DNA from: Phycisphaerales bacterium
GTDB lineage: Bacteria > Planctomycetota > Phycisphaerae > Phycisphaerales > SM1A02
Length of the DNA: 57,291 nt
NCBI GenBank assembly: GCA_022447205.1
Contig: JAKVBQ010000018.1
Span: forward strand, 1 to 57,291
Direction of reading: 5' to 3'
The number at the start of each line of letters is the position of its first letter. The first letter of the stretch is position 1. The position numbers and the translations under genes were made by a program. Shown here in pieces: positions 16,826-25,346 of this stretch. The notes beneath the pieces are model-generated. The model ran no database searches, was not told the DNA's origin, and was given only the letters and a program-made list of their open reading frames with translations.

Positions 16826-19012
16826 ATGAGACGCCCGCGAGCCGGCGGAGGTTGGCCTGCAATCTGGTACACGTTGACCAAGAGTCGCGAGGCGGGTGGT
16901 GTTCTTCGCATGTGGCGTGCAATGCGCACTCGCAATGCGTGCAAGACCTGCGCACTCGGGATGGGTGGCCAGAAGGGGGGAATGGTCAATGAAGCCGGTC
17001 ATTTCCCCGAGGTCTGCAAGAAGTCGCTCCAGGCGATGGCCGCGGACATGGGTGGTGCCATCTCCTCTGAGTTCTGGGCGGATCACGACTTCGATGCGTT
17101 GCGGGCGCTCTCGCCTCGCGAGCTTGAAGGGCTCGGCCGCATCGTGCACCCGCTCCACGCCGGCCCGATGGATGACCGATACCGACCGATCGCGTGGTCG
17201 CAGGCGATGGATCGCCTGGTCGATCAGTTGAAGAGCACGCCACCCGAGCGGACCTTCTTCTACTTCAGCGGCCGCAGTTCCAACGAAGCGGCGTTCCTGC
17301 TCCAGCTCCTCGCTCGGCTGCATGGCACCAACAACGTCAACAACTGCTCCTACTACTGCCACCAGGCATCCGGTGTCGGGCTCGCAAGCGTGACCGGATC
17401 GGGAACCGCGACCATCACCCTCGACGATGTCGACCAGTGTGACCTCCTCTTCCTGATCGGCGGCAATCCCGCGAGCAACCATCCGCGCTTCATGCGCTCG
17501 CTCATGGAGCTCAAACGCCGGCGTGGCAGGGTCGTGGTCGTGAATCCGATGCGCGAGCTCGGTCTGGTTCGCTTCAAGGTGCCGAGCGATGTCCGCAGCC
17601 TGCTCTTCGGCACCCGGATCGCCGACGAATACCTGATGCCGAGGATCGGAAGCGACATCGCGGTGCTTGCAGGGATCGCCAAGGCGACGATCGCCCTCGG
17701 CGGGGTCGCGGAATCGTTCGTCACCGCTCATTGCGAGGGCTGGGATGCCTGGCGGGGATGGGTCGAGGGGCTCGCCTGGGACGATCTCGAGTCCGCGTGC
17801 GGTGTTCCGCGTCGTGACCTCGAGCGGATTGCGGCGCTCTACGCGGAGAGCGAGCGCACGATCTTCGCCTGGACGATGGGGATCACCCACCACGAGCACG
17901 GCGTGGCCAATGTCCAGACGATCGGCGGCCTCGCGATGCTGCGGGGCATGCTCGGTCGACCGGGTGCGGGGCTTCTGCCCTTGCGAGGGCACTCCAACGT
18001 GCAGGGTGTCGGTTCGGTGGGGGTGACGCCGGTCCTCAAGCCGCCGATCCTTGCGGGACTCGAACGAAAACTCGAGGTCGAGCTGCCGAAGACGCCGGGT
18101 CTCGACACGATGGCGTGCATGGAAGCGGCGGAGCGCGGCGAGATCGACCTTGCAGTCTGCCTGGGCGGGAACCTCTTCGGGTCGAACCCCGACTCCGCCT
18201 TCGCAAGCCGTGCGCTGCGCAACGTACCGCTGGTCGTTCAACTCTCGACCACCACCAACACCGGTCACTGCTGCGGCCTGGGTCGGGAGACCCTGGTCCT
18301 CCCGGTGCTTGCTCGTGACGAGGAATCCCAGCTCACCACGCAGGAGTCGATGTTCAATTTCGTCCGGATCTCGGATGGAGGGCCCGCCCGTCACGATGGT
18401 CCGCGAGGTGAGGTCGACCTGGTCTGCGAGCTTGGCGAGCGCGTGGTCGGGAACGAGCCGGTCGACTGGACGGCGATGCGCGATCACGACGCGGTGCGGT
18501 CGCTCATCGCGGAAGTCGTCCCCGGTTACGGTGCGATCGCCGAGGTCGGCGCAAGCAAGCAGGAGTTCACGATCGACGGTCGCATCTTCCATGAGCCGAG
18601 CTTCCCGACGGAGAGCGGGCGTGCCCGGTTCCATCTCGCCGACATGCCGTCCTTTGAACTCGAGCCCGACGAGTTGGTCGTGATGACCGTGCGAAGCGAG
18701 GGCCAGTTCAACACCGTGGTCTACGAGGAGGAGGATCTCTACCGCGGTCAGGACCGGCGCGACGTGATCCTCATGAACCCTGATGACATGCAGCGGCACG
18801 GCTTGTCGGCCGATGATCCCGTCGAGGTGACGACCGCCATCGGCTCGCTTCGCGTCCTCGCCCGCCCCTTCGAGATCGCTCGTGGCTGTGCTGCGATGTA
18901 CTACCCGGAGGCGAACATTCTGGTGCCGAGGACTCTCGACGGCGCTTCGAAGACGCCGGCGTTCAAGAGCGTACGGGTCCGGATTCGCGCACTTGAGGCC
19001 ACGAACGGCTGA
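16826..19012 (+). CDS. FdhF/YdeP-family molybdopterin oxidoreductase
   Basis: A 728-residue molybdopterin-dependent oxidoreductase of the YdeP class, related to formate dehydrogenase alpha subunits. The diagnostic N-terminal motif is CKTCALGMGGQKGGMVNEAG. Other features are the NCSYYCHQASGVGL segment, LIGGNPASNHPR, GAGLLPLRGHSNVQGVGSVG and the C-terminal molybdopterin dinucleotide-binding domain (DPVEVTTAIGSLRVLARPFE). E. coli YdeP is linked to acid resistance, but its substrate is not established. The start at ATG 16826 follows TATGCT by six bases. mobA and a MOSC gene lie next to it on the other strand, consistent with a cofactor and enzyme neighbourhood. Confidence 0.92.
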   Translation: MRRPRAGGGWPAIWYTLTKSREAGGVLRMWRAMRTRNACKTCALGMGGQKGGMVNEAGHFPEVCKKSLQAMAADMGGAISSEFWADHDFDALRALSPRELEGLGRIVHPLHAGPMDDRYRPIAWSQAMDRLVDQLKSTPPERTFFYFSGRSSNEAAFLLQLLARLHGTNNVNNCSYYCHQASGVGLASVTGSGTATITLDDVDQCDLLFLIGGNPASNHPRFMRSLMELKRRRGRVVVVNPMRELGLVRFKVPSDVRSLLFGTRIADEYLMPRIGSDIAVLAGIAKATIALGGVAESFVTAHCEGWDAWRGWVEGLAWDDLESACGVPRRDLERIAALYAESERTIFAWTMGITHHEHGVANVQTIGGLAMLRGMLGRPGAGLLPLRGHSNVQGVGSVGVTPVLKPPILAGLERKLEVELPKTPGLDTMACMEAAERGEIDLAVCLGGNLFGSNPDSAFASRALRNVPLVVQLSTTTNTGHCCGLGRETLVLPVLARDEESQLTTQESMFNFVRISDGGPARHDGPRGEVDLVCELGERVVGNEPVDWTAMRDHDAVRSLIAEVVPGYGAIAEVGASKQEFTIDGRIFHEPSFPTESGRARFHLADMPSFELEPDELVVMTVRSEGQFNTVVYEEEDLYRGQDRRDVILMNPDDMQRHGLSADDPVEVTTAIGSLRVLARPFEIARGCAAMYYPEANILVPRTLDGASKTPAFKSVRVRIRALEATNG

Positions 19013-19050
19013 GTCCGCGCATCATCAATGGATGAACTCGTGTCCCAGGT

Positions 19051-19632
19051 TCATCCCTCGGATGCCTCCTCCGCGAACCGTCGCCACAGCATGGTGAATT
19101 CCTCCGGCGTGTCCGCGTCCTCGAAGGTCGCCCCTTCCGGATCGATCTGCTCCGCACCAACCGCCTCCTGCCATGCACGGAGCGCACGAACGCCCTGTTC
19201 GAGGAGCTCGGTGGTCAGGTGTGCGAGCGAGGCATCCACGAGGCAGGGGAGTGGCTGCGAATCAAAGTGGACCATCGGTGCTCCTGACACCTCCATCAGT
19301 CTTTGAAGCGCGCTGGGAGCGATTGCCGGCATGTCGCAGGGCACCACGAGATAGCGGTTCGCGGTGCCGCTTCGCAGCACGGCTTCGATGCCTGCGAGCG
19401 GCCCGCAGTCCGGGCGTTCATCCGCGACAACGGCATGGCCTCGCAGTCCGTGCGGGTTGCCGATGAGGACCACCTGTTCGCAGATCAGCTCCATGACGTC
19501 TCGGATGGTCTCGATCATGCTTCGTCCATCCGGGAGAAGCAGTCCACCCTTGGGCACACCCATGCGACGACTGGCTCCACCGCAGAGGATGGCGGCGCAG
19601 ATGTCGCTTCGTGGTTCGACTGTTCGAATCAT
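19051..19632 (-). CDS. mobA: Molybdenum cofactor guanylyltransferase-like NTP transferase
   Basis: A 193-residue MobA-like nucleotidyltransferase, expected to attach GMP to molybdopterin. The N-terminal AAILCGGASRRMGVPKG is the nucleotide-binding motif GGxSxRMGxPK. DCGPLAGIEAVL and the metal-binding VPCDMP segment follow. The start codon overlaps the stop of the upstream MOSC gene by four bases (ATGA), so the two are translationally coupled. MocA-type CMP transfer is a possible alternative, but the adjacent YdeP-type enzyme suits MobA. Confidence 0.87.
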   Translation of the reverse strand: MIRTVEPRSDICAAILCGGASRRMGVPKGGLLLPDGRSMIETIRDVMELICEQVVLIGNPHGLRGHAVVADERPDCGPLAGIEAVLRSGTANRYLVVPCDMPAIAPSALQRLMEVSGAPMVHFDSQPLPCLVDASLAHLTTELLEQGVRALRAWQEAVGAEQIDPEGATFEDADTPEEFTMLWRRFAEEASEG

Positions 19633-20144
19633 GACCAGGGCAGCAGCCCGGCCCCGTCGATCGAACCGGCAGGAACCTCGCGCAACGCAGGGCGTTCGCC
19701 GGTACCGACTTGATCAATCGTCAAGGTGTCTCCAGCCTCGATCGTGCCCTCGACCAGAACCTTGCCGTACATGCCCGAGCGGTTCCAGAGGATCCGCTTG
19801 AGCTCCGGTGAGATCGAGTCCAGGATGTAGCACGGCGTGCGCACCTTGGTGATCTCCAGCTCGAGACCGCTCGAGAAGCGCACCCGGTCCCCGAGCGCGC
19901 AGTCCTGGATGCGGACCCCTTCGAGGGTGAGGTTCTCGCCGATTGCGCCGGGAGCCAGTTCGTGACCCTCCGCACGCATCGACTCGAGAATCTCGAGATC
20001 GATCATGCAGACCGCCTGGGTCGGGCTGCGGTGGGATTCATGATCGTGTCCATCACCTTCGAGTCCGGCGGTGGAGACGTGCAGTCGTTCCCGCGGGAGC
20101 TTGGGGATGCCGCCGGGGGAGGTGTTCACGGAGATGACTTTCAT
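19629..20144 (-). CDS. MOSC-domain protein
   Basis: A 171-residue MOSC (molybdenum cofactor sulfurase C-terminal) domain protein. The domain begins with VSTAGLEGDGHDHESHRSP, and AIGENLTLEGV and CALGDRVRF follow. The conserved Cys lies in VRTPCYILD. MOSC proteins bind or transfer sulfur to molybdenum cofactor or reduce N-hydroxylated compounds. TAGGAT (20156-20151) is six bases before ATG, so this gene is the leaderless head of a two-gene unit with mobA. Confidence 0.88.
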   Translation of the reverse strand: MKVISVNTSPGGIPKLPRERLHVSTAGLEGDGHDHESHRSPTQAVCMIDLEILESMRAEGHELAPGAIGENLTLEGVRIQDCALGDRVRFSSGLELEITKVRTPCYILDSISPELKRILWNRSGMYGKVLVEGTIEAGDTLTIDQVGTGERPALREVPAGSIDGAGLLPWS

Positions 20145-20185
20145 GCACGCATCCTACCGGCTGTACTCCTCGCTGCCATGGCTGA

Positions 20186-20944
20186 TCAGTCGAGGAGGAT
20201 CGAGCCACAGGTGAGACCACCCTCCGCCCTGGCCAGTTCCGAGTTGTCCACCACTGCGAGTGCGAGCCCGCGCTGATCGAGCCGGTCCACGGTGCGTTGG
20301 AAGCTTCGATCGACGATGAGATGCTCACGCACCCGGAGGACGTTGCCGGCGAAGGGTTCTTCGGGATGGACCTCGATCACATCGAGCCCCGTGAAGAGAG
20401 CGGGATCGATCCACTCCGGGTTGAGCAGCACCGCCTCCTCATCCGCCTGCGAGCACCCCGACTTGAAGTGCAGGCATCCGGTCTGGCCGACCTCCTGCAC
20501 CCGGTATCCAAGAGGGTCCAGGAACCCGGCCAGTTGTCGCGCGCCCTCTCGGTTGGTCCGGTCGCCACAGCCCACCCAGAGGCGCCGCCCGATCCGAAGC
20601 ACGTCGCCACCATCGAGGGTGCCCGGGGCCTCGATCCGCACCACCGGTCGTCTTGTTGCAAGAGCCTCTTCGACCGCGGGCAGTTCGCCTCGTCTCGAGG
20701 CCGCGCCCGGTCGGCTCATGACCGCGAGTTCCGGCACCACCACCGCGGTGTCCTCGATGAACACGCAATCGGGCTGGTTCGGGTCGGCAGCAAGGCATTG
20801 GATCCGGCATCCCAGCCCCTCGAGGGTCTCGAGGTAGGCCGCATGCTGTGCCCTGGCTCGAGCCAGGTCGATCGGGGTGCGATCGAGGTGTGTGAGCTCG
20901 CAATCGGCGATTCCGGGGCTGATCTCTCTGGCAAGTGCTTCCAT
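20186..20944 (-). CDS. DDAH-like amidinohydrolase
   Basis: A 252-residue member of the dimethylarginine dimethylaminohydrolase/arginine deiminase superfamily. Visible features are CVFIEDTAVV (substrate acid), TLDGGDVLRIG, the catalytic His in CLHFKSG and the nucleophilic Cys246 in GGLTCGSI near the end. Such enzymes split methylated arginines into citrulline and methylamines. Length and motif order fit DDAH rather than arginine deiminase. The gene is divergent from the SDR gene with only 27 bases between the two start codons; its TACAGT box is at 20960-20955. Confidence 0.88.
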   Translation of the reverse strand: MEALAREISPGIADCELTHLDRTPIDLARARAQHAAYLETLEGLGCRIQCLAADPNQPDCVFIEDTAVVVPELAVMSRPGAASRRGELPAVEEALATRRPVVRIEAPGTLDGGDVLRIGRRLWVGCGDRTNREGARQLAGFLDPLGYRVQEVGQTGCLHFKSGCSQADEEAVLLNPEWIDPALFTGLDVIEVHPEEPFAGNVLRVREHLIVDRSFQRTVDRLDQRGLALAVVDNSELARAEGGLTCGSILLD

Positions 20945-20971
20945 CTCGTCGTGGACTGTAGCATTCGCATC
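20945..20971. promoter_or_regulatory. 27-bp bidirectional promoter with overlapping -10 boxes
   Basis: TAGCAT (20959-20964, plus) is seven bases before the SDR start, and TACAGT (20960-20955, minus) is ten bases before the DDAH start. The two hexamers overlap by two bases. With only 27 bases between the start codons, both mRNAs should be leaderless or nearly so. Confidence 0.6.
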
Positions 20972-21754
20972 ATGAGCATCGACTTCTCACTGATTGGACG
21001 TGCCGCGGTGGTCTCCGGCGGCACTCGTGGCATCGGGCGGGCCACCGCCCAGGCCTTCGCCGAGGCTGGTGCAGCCGTGACCGTCACCGGTCGTGATCCG
21101 GAACGGCTCGCGGAGACGGTCGCCTCCCTTCCCGGCTCCGGCCACGAGAGCCTGCTTGCCGACACCACCGATCTTGACGCGGTCCGAAGCATGGCGGCCG
21201 AGCGGGCGGCGCGTGGCCCGGTTCACATCCTCGTGAACAACACCGGGGGTCCGCCTGCGGGTCCCGCATCGGCAGCGGAACCCGAGGCGTTCACCGAGGC
21301 GTTCGCGATGCATCTGGCGGCAAGCCAACTCATGGTGCAGGCATTCCTGCCGGGGATGAAGGACGCCGGTTACGGGCGGATCATCAACATCATCTCCACC
21401 TCGGTGGTCACCCCGATCCCCGGACTGGGTGTGAGCAACACCATCCGTGGTGCGGTCGCGAACTGGGGGCGTACCCTAGCCGTCGAACTCGGGGCCTTCG
21501 CGATCACGGTCAACAACCTGCTTCCCGGGTTCACCGGAACAGATCGACTCTCCACGCTCTTTGAAGGCAAGGCGAAGAAACTCGGCTGCTCACCGGAGGA
21601 GGTTCGCGAACAGGCGATCCGGTCGATTCCCGCCGGTCGGATCGCCGACCCGGAGGAACTCGCTTCCGTCGCCCTGTTCCTCGCGTCACCGGCGGGCTCC
21701 TACGTGAACGGAGTCAACCTCCCGGTGGACGGCGGTCGGGTTGCCAAGGGGTGA
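20972..21754 (+). CDS. Short-chain dehydrogenase/reductase lacking the YxxxK pair
   Basis: A 260-residue Rossmann-fold SDR. The cofactor loop is GGTRGIG (16-22), NNTGG replaces NNAG, and the C-terminus has the usual NLPVDGG. Where classical SDRs have Tyr-x-x-x-Lys, this protein reads SNTIR (Ser155, Arg159), as in a FabG-like subfamily with an LxxSNxxR motif. Activity is therefore uncertain. It heads a plus-strand unit with a semialdehyde dehydrogenase seven bases downstream, so a role in the lower kynurenine pathway is plausible but unproven. The frame is open far upstream, but ATG 20972 is set by homology and the TAGCAT box. Confidence 0.85.
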   Translation: MSIDFSLIGRAAVVSGGTRGIGRATAQAFAEAGAAVTVTGRDPERLAETVASLPGSGHESLLADTTDLDAVRSMAAERAARGPVHILVNNTGGPPAGPASAAEPEAFTEAFAMHLAASQLMVQAFLPGMKDAGYGRIINIISTSVVTPIPGLGVSNTIRGAVANWGRTLAVELGAFAITVNNLLPGFTGTDRLSTLFEGKAKKLGCSPEEVREQAIRSIPAGRIADPEELASVALFLASPAGSYVNGVNLPVDGGRVAKG

Positions 21755-21761
21755 CGTGTCC

Positions 21762-23258
21762 ATGACGACGGTTCTTGAAGACGGGATCCCCGAAGTGAAC
21801 GAACAAGAGACGACCACCATCCGAAACCTCGTGAATGGCGGCCTGGTCGATGCCATCGACGGGGGATGGGGTGAATCGATCAATCCAGCGACCGGTCGTG
21901 TTCATGCGCGTTACCCGGAATCCGGAGCCGAGGATGTGGACAGGGCGGTGTCCGCCGCCGTCGAGGCCTTCCCGAACTGGAGCGGTCTGCCCGTCAGGGA
22001 ACGATCGGCACATCTTCGCAGGCTCGCCGACCTCATCGATTCCAACAGGGATCGACTCGCACGTCTCGAATCGATCGACCAGGGGAAGACCCTCGCTCAA
22101 GCGACCGACATCGAGATTCCTCGAGCCGCTTCGAACTTCCGGTTCTTCGCCGGAGCCGTGGAAGGGGCCCCGAGCGAACTTCACCAGATGGACGGTCAGG
22201 CGATCAACTACACCTTGCGGCGGCCGCGAGGTGTCGCCGGCTGCATCTCGCCCTGGAACCTGCCGCTCTACCTGCTCACCTGGAAGATCGCGCCGGCGCT
22301 GGCCACCGGGAACACGGTTGTCGCGAAGCCCAGCGAGGTCACGCCCGCGACGGCAGGCGTGCTGGCTGAACTCGCCATCGAGGCGGGTCTTCCACCGGGT
22401 GTGCTCAACATCGTGCATGGCGCGGGTTCGACCGTCGGTCAGCGCATCGTCGAACACCCTGATGTACCGACCGTCACCTTCACCGGATCCACCGCGGTCG
22501 GACGTCGTATCTCCGAGGTCGCGGGACCGATGTTCAAGAGGATCTCCCTCGAACTTGGTGGGAAGAACCCGGTGATCGTCTGCGAGGATGCCGATCTCGA
22601 TGCCGCCATGGACGACATCGTCCGCAGTTCGTTCGCCAACCAGGGCGAGATCTGCCTGTGCGGATCACGGATCCTCGTCCACCGATCACGGCTGGCCGAG
22701 TTCATGGACATCTTCCTTCAGCGTGTGCGGGGTCTTCGGGTCGGCGATCCCCTGAGTCCCGAAAGCGACCTTGGCGCGATCGTCTCCCGCGAACATCTGG
22801 AAAAGATCGAGTCCTACGTGCAACTCGCGGTCGATGAAGGCGGAAAGATAGCGTGTGGAGGAACTCGTCCTTCCGCGCTGCCCGAGCGATGTTCGGATGG
22901 TTTCTTCTTCGAACCGACGGTCGTCCTCGGCCTCCCGCAGGCCTGTCGGACCAACCAGGAGGAGATCTTCGGCCCCGTGGTCTCCGTCCAGGGCTATGAC
23001 ACCCATGCGGAGGCCGTCACCAAGGCGAATGACGTGCCATATGGACTTGCCTGCTGCATCTACACGCGTGATCTCGCTCGAGCCCATCGAATGGCCGCTC
23101 GCATCGACGCCGGGATCGTGTGGATCAACTGCTGGATGGTTCGTGACCTCCGAACGCCGTTCGGTGGCTGGAAATCAAGTGGTGTCGGACGTGAAGGCGG
23201 ACAAGATGCCCTTCGTTTCTTCACCGAACCGACCAACGTCTGCCTGAACCTGGAGTGA
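21762..23258 (+). CDS. 2-aminomuconate/2-hydroxymuconate semialdehyde dehydrogenase
   Basis: Aldehyde dehydrogenase of 498 residues, close in pattern to NbaE/AmnC/XylG enzymes that oxidise 2-aminomuconate semialdehyde with NAD+. Motifs are ISPWNLPLYLLTWKIAPAL, the NAD-binding VAKPSEVTP, FTGSTAVGRRI, the base Glu in LELGGKNPVI and the catalytic Cys in NQGEICLCGSR. The C-terminal PFGGWKSSGVGREGG is typical of this clade. Neighbouring RidA, ACMSD and HAO genes make the aminomuconate substrate most likely. The start is ATG 21762, seven bases after the SDR stop; GTG 21795 is an alternative. Confidence 0.9.
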   Translation: MTTVLEDGIPEVNEQETTTIRNLVNGGLVDAIDGGWGESINPATGRVHARYPESGAEDVDRAVSAAVEAFPNWSGLPVRERSAHLRRLADLIDSNRDRLARLESIDQGKTLAQATDIEIPRAASNFRFFAGAVEGAPSELHQMDGQAINYTLRRPRGVAGCISPWNLPLYLLTWKIAPALATGNTVVAKPSEVTPATAGVLAELAIEAGLPPGVLNIVHGAGSTVGQRIVEHPDVPTVTFTGSTAVGRRISEVAGPMFKRISLELGGKNPVIVCEDADLDAAMDDIVRSSFANQGEICLCGSRILVHRSRLAEFMDIFLQRVRGLRVGDPLSPESDLGAIVSREHLEKIESYVQLAVDEGGKIACGGTRPSALPERCSDGFFFEPTVVLGLPQACRTNQEEIFGPVVSVQGYDTHAEAVTKANDVPYGLACCIYTRDLARAHRMAARIDAGIVWINCWMVRDLRTPFGGWKSSGVGREGGQDALRFFTEPTNVCLNLE

Positions 23259-23263
23259 TCACC

Positions 23264-23755
23264 ATGCGGATCCTGACAACAGTCCTGCCACTCGCCTTCC
23301 TTTCCATGCTGGCATCATGCTGCACACAGGCTCCGACGTTCGAGTCGCTCGATCCGCGTGCGGAAGGTGATTTCTTCCTCTACCGCCTCGATGGCGATCG
23401 TTACCCCGGGGAGCCGGTCCCCGAGGGTGGGGAACTTCTCCAGGGCTGGCTGATCCTCGATACCTGTCCGATCAATGACGATCTGACCAGGAACCGCATC
23501 TTCCGGGCGTTCGATGACGGGATCGATGATGCGCCCGGCGGGGAGCCGGTCGACTGCTTCAATCCCCGGCATGCGATCTCCGTCACGACCGATGGGGTTC
23601 GAATGGACTACCTGATCTGCTTCCAGTGCTCGAACTGGTACAGCTACGAGAATGACAAGATGATCGGGGGCGGAGGGACGAGCCGTTCGCCGGCGCAGGT
23701 GTTCGACGAGATCCTCTCCAAGTGCTCGGGAAAGACCAACCCAGATGACAAGTGA
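23264..23755 (+). CDS. Small lipoprotein of unknown function
   Basis: A 163-residue protein with a lipoprotein signal: MRILTTVLPLAFLSML followed by lipobox LASC. The mature part is acidic with scattered Cys residues (DTCPIND, DCFNPRH, ICFQCSNWY), where two Cys flank a conserved-looking Asn-Trp-Tyr. I do not recognise the family. It starts five bases after the dehydrogenase gene and overlaps the RidA gene by 11 bases, so it is co-translated with catabolic enzymes, an unusual place for an envelope protein. Confidence 0.75.
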   Translation: MRILTTVLPLAFLSMLASCCTQAPTFESLDPRAEGDFFLYRLDGDRYPGEPVPEGGELLQGWLILDTCPINDDLTRNRIFRAFDDGIDDAPGGEPVDCFNPRHAISVTTDGVRMDYLICFQCSNWYSYENDKMIGGGGTSRSPAQVFDEILSKCSGKTNPDDK

Positions 23756-24173
23756 ACGAATCGATTCCACGCGCGCCCCTGAACCGGTCGGCGCGTTTCC
23801 CCATGCCCGTCGGGCTGGCAACCTCCTCTTCCTCTCCGGGATCGGACCACGAGTGAGAGGATCGAAGGAGATCCCCGGTGTGACCCTCGACGACGAGGGC
23901 AACATCACCGACTACGACATCGAGGCCCAGTGTCGCTCCTGCTTCGACAACGTGCGCACGGTGGTCGAGGATTCCGGCATCCCCTGGACCAACGTGGTCG
24001 ATGTTCTTGCCTTCCTCACCAACATGAAGGACGACTTCTCGATCTACAACGAGGTGTATGCGGAGTACTTCGCCGGCGAGGGCAACCCGAATCCCTCACG
24101 GACCACGATCGAGATCGGTTCGTTGCCAACGCCCATCGCGGTCGAGGTCAAGGTCACGGCGATCATCGATTGA
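23745..24173 (+). CDS. RidA-family 2-aminomuconate deaminase
   Basis: A 142-residue YjgF/RidA-fold protein. The pattern FPHARRAGNLLFLSGIGPR, the internal EAQCRSCFDNVRTVVEDSG and the ending NPSRTTIEIGSLPTPIAVEVKV match the 2-aminomuconate deaminase branch (NbaF/AmnD type). These hydrolyse 2-aminomuconate to 4-oxalocrotonate and ammonia. The gene follows the semialdehyde dehydrogenase in one unit, which supports the assignment over general imine deaminase RidA. It converges on the TM2-like gene with a 17-base gap. Confidence 0.85.
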   Translation: MTSERIDSTRAPEPVGAFPHARRAGNLLFLSGIGPRVRGSKEIPGVTLDDEGNITDYDIEAQCRSCFDNVRTVVEDSGIPWTNVVDVLAFLTNMKDDFSIYNEVYAEYFAGEGNPNPSRTTIEIGSLPTPIAVEVKVTAIID

Positions 24174-24190
24174 CCCGTCGGGCGGTCGGG

Positions 24191-24715
24191 TCACTCCATG
24201 ACCCGACCCTCTCCATCCAGGGTGTTCGTGGCGGCTTCGATGATCGACCAGACCAGGATGCCCAGCCACAACGGGATCCCGATGCAGAGCGGGAAGATGA
24301 AGATGCCCCCGAGGAACATCCCGACGATCCCGCACAGCCCGAGCACGAGCTGGATGGTTCCGTTGCTGGTCCGGCCGACGATGAGGTTGTTGATGCCCGG
24401 GAGACCAAGGAAGAGCGGGAGCAGGATGCCCAGGAGGATGTAGAGGATTCTCTGGTGGGGTGACTTCGGGCGCTTCGAGCCGAGTGATTCCTGGATCGCC
24501 TGGTTCGAATCCGTCGCGGGATGCATGCGTTCCTCGGGTTCCGCCATCGGAATGACGAGGCCCGCCTGGTCCGGAGTCACCCAGCTGGCATCCGGACCCT
24601 TCACCTGTCCTCCGGAGCTGACGCGACCCTCTTTTGCGTATCGCTCGAGTTCCTCACGAGAGTAGGGACCGTACTCCGCGCCGAGTTCGTCTCGATAGGT
24701 CCAGTTTCGCTCCAT
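24191..24715 (-). CDS. GYF_2-domain membrane protein
   Basis: A 174-residue protein. Residues 4-50 form a GYF_2 (DUF4339) domain (WTYRDELGAEYGPYSREEL, then ASWVTPD). A linker leads to three or four hydrophobic segments (about 90-160) with Gly-rich turns (GLPGINNLIVGR) resembling a TM2-type hairpin. GYF_2 with membrane helices is common in planctomycetes; the function is unknown. GGGAAG precedes ATG. It may be the last gene of the kynurenine unit. Confidence 0.8.
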   Translation of the reverse strand: MERNWTYRDELGAEYGPYSREELERYAKEGRVSSGGQVKGPDASWVTPDQAGLVIPMAEPEERMHPATDSNQAIQESLGSKRPKSPHQRILYILLGILLPLFLGLPGINNLIVGRTSNGTIQLVLGLCGIVGMFLGGIFIFPLCIGIPLWLGILVWSIIEAATNTLDGEGRVME

Positions 24716-24748
24716 GGTCGGCTTCCCGTGTCAAATGGTGGTTGTGGC

Positions 24749-25285
24749 TCAGGGTGTCACGCCTTCCAGGGGGTTCTCGACGCTGTTGTTCTCGTCGGCG
24801 AATGCTCCCATGCCCGTCGATCCCTCGTAGGCACCGGCGCTGGAATAGGAGCAGACGACCGGCTTGCCGTCCCTTCCCGGAAAGATGATCTCAAAACCAT
24901 TGTTGGTGATTCGGTACTCAGGATTTCCCTCGGGGCTTGCCGGAGTCGGGGGATACAGCGTCGGACGATCCTTGAGGCCTGCCAGCAGGGTCTTGCCCTC
25001 CTCGTCGGAAGGAGCGGCACCCTTCGTCGCAATCCAGCCCTGGATCGGCTCGGCGGCCCAGTTGGCGAGCTTCTCGAGGTTGGCTTCGACCGATCCGGCA
25101 GGCGGATTCTCATCCAGGGTCTGCTGAGCATCCCTGCCGTCCCAGATGACCAGGAAGATGGCCAGGGCGCCGATCACCAGGAGAACGAGAATCAGCACCA
25201 GTGGTGCCAGCGAGCCGCCCCGGCGGGGCTTCCCGTTGCGGGGACTGTTCTGGGGGCGCTGGGTGGGTCTTGCGTGTTGGTTCAT
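24749..25285 (-). CDS. Single-pass membrane protein of unknown function
   Basis: A 178-residue protein. The N-terminus is basic and Pro/Asn/Arg-rich, followed by one membrane helix (LAPLVLILVLLVIGALAIFL, about 26-45) and a soluble, presumably periplasmic domain. I do not recognise the domain. GAGAAGGA lies just before ATG. It is 61 bases after kynB and 33 bases before the GYF_2 gene on the same strand, so it probably belongs to that transcript without an obvious pathway role. Confidence 0.7.
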   Translation of the reverse strand: MNQHARPTQRPQNSPRNGKPRRGGSLAPLVLILVLLVIGALAIFLVIWDGRDAQQTLDENPPAGSVEANLEKLANWAAEPIQGWIATKGAAPSDEEGKTLLAGLKDRPTLYPPTPASPEGNPEYRITNNGFEIIFPGRDGKPVVCSYSSAGAYEGSTGMGAFADENNSVENPLEGVTP

Positions 25286-25346
25286 GGGTTCCTTCTCGTA
25301 CTCGGTGGGGTGTCACTGGGGGTGAATCTCATTCGTGGCCATCCGG

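Noticed and set aside
16772-18799. 675-residue frame opposite the molybdopterin oxidoreductase
   Set aside because: Antisense shadow with no domain. Similar long shadows opposite glmS, the MutL-like gene and ACMSD were dismissed for the same reason.
24191-25285. Two membrane proteins as kynurenine transporters
   Set aside because: They are too small, one has a single helix and the other a GYF_2 domain; only position links them to the pathway.
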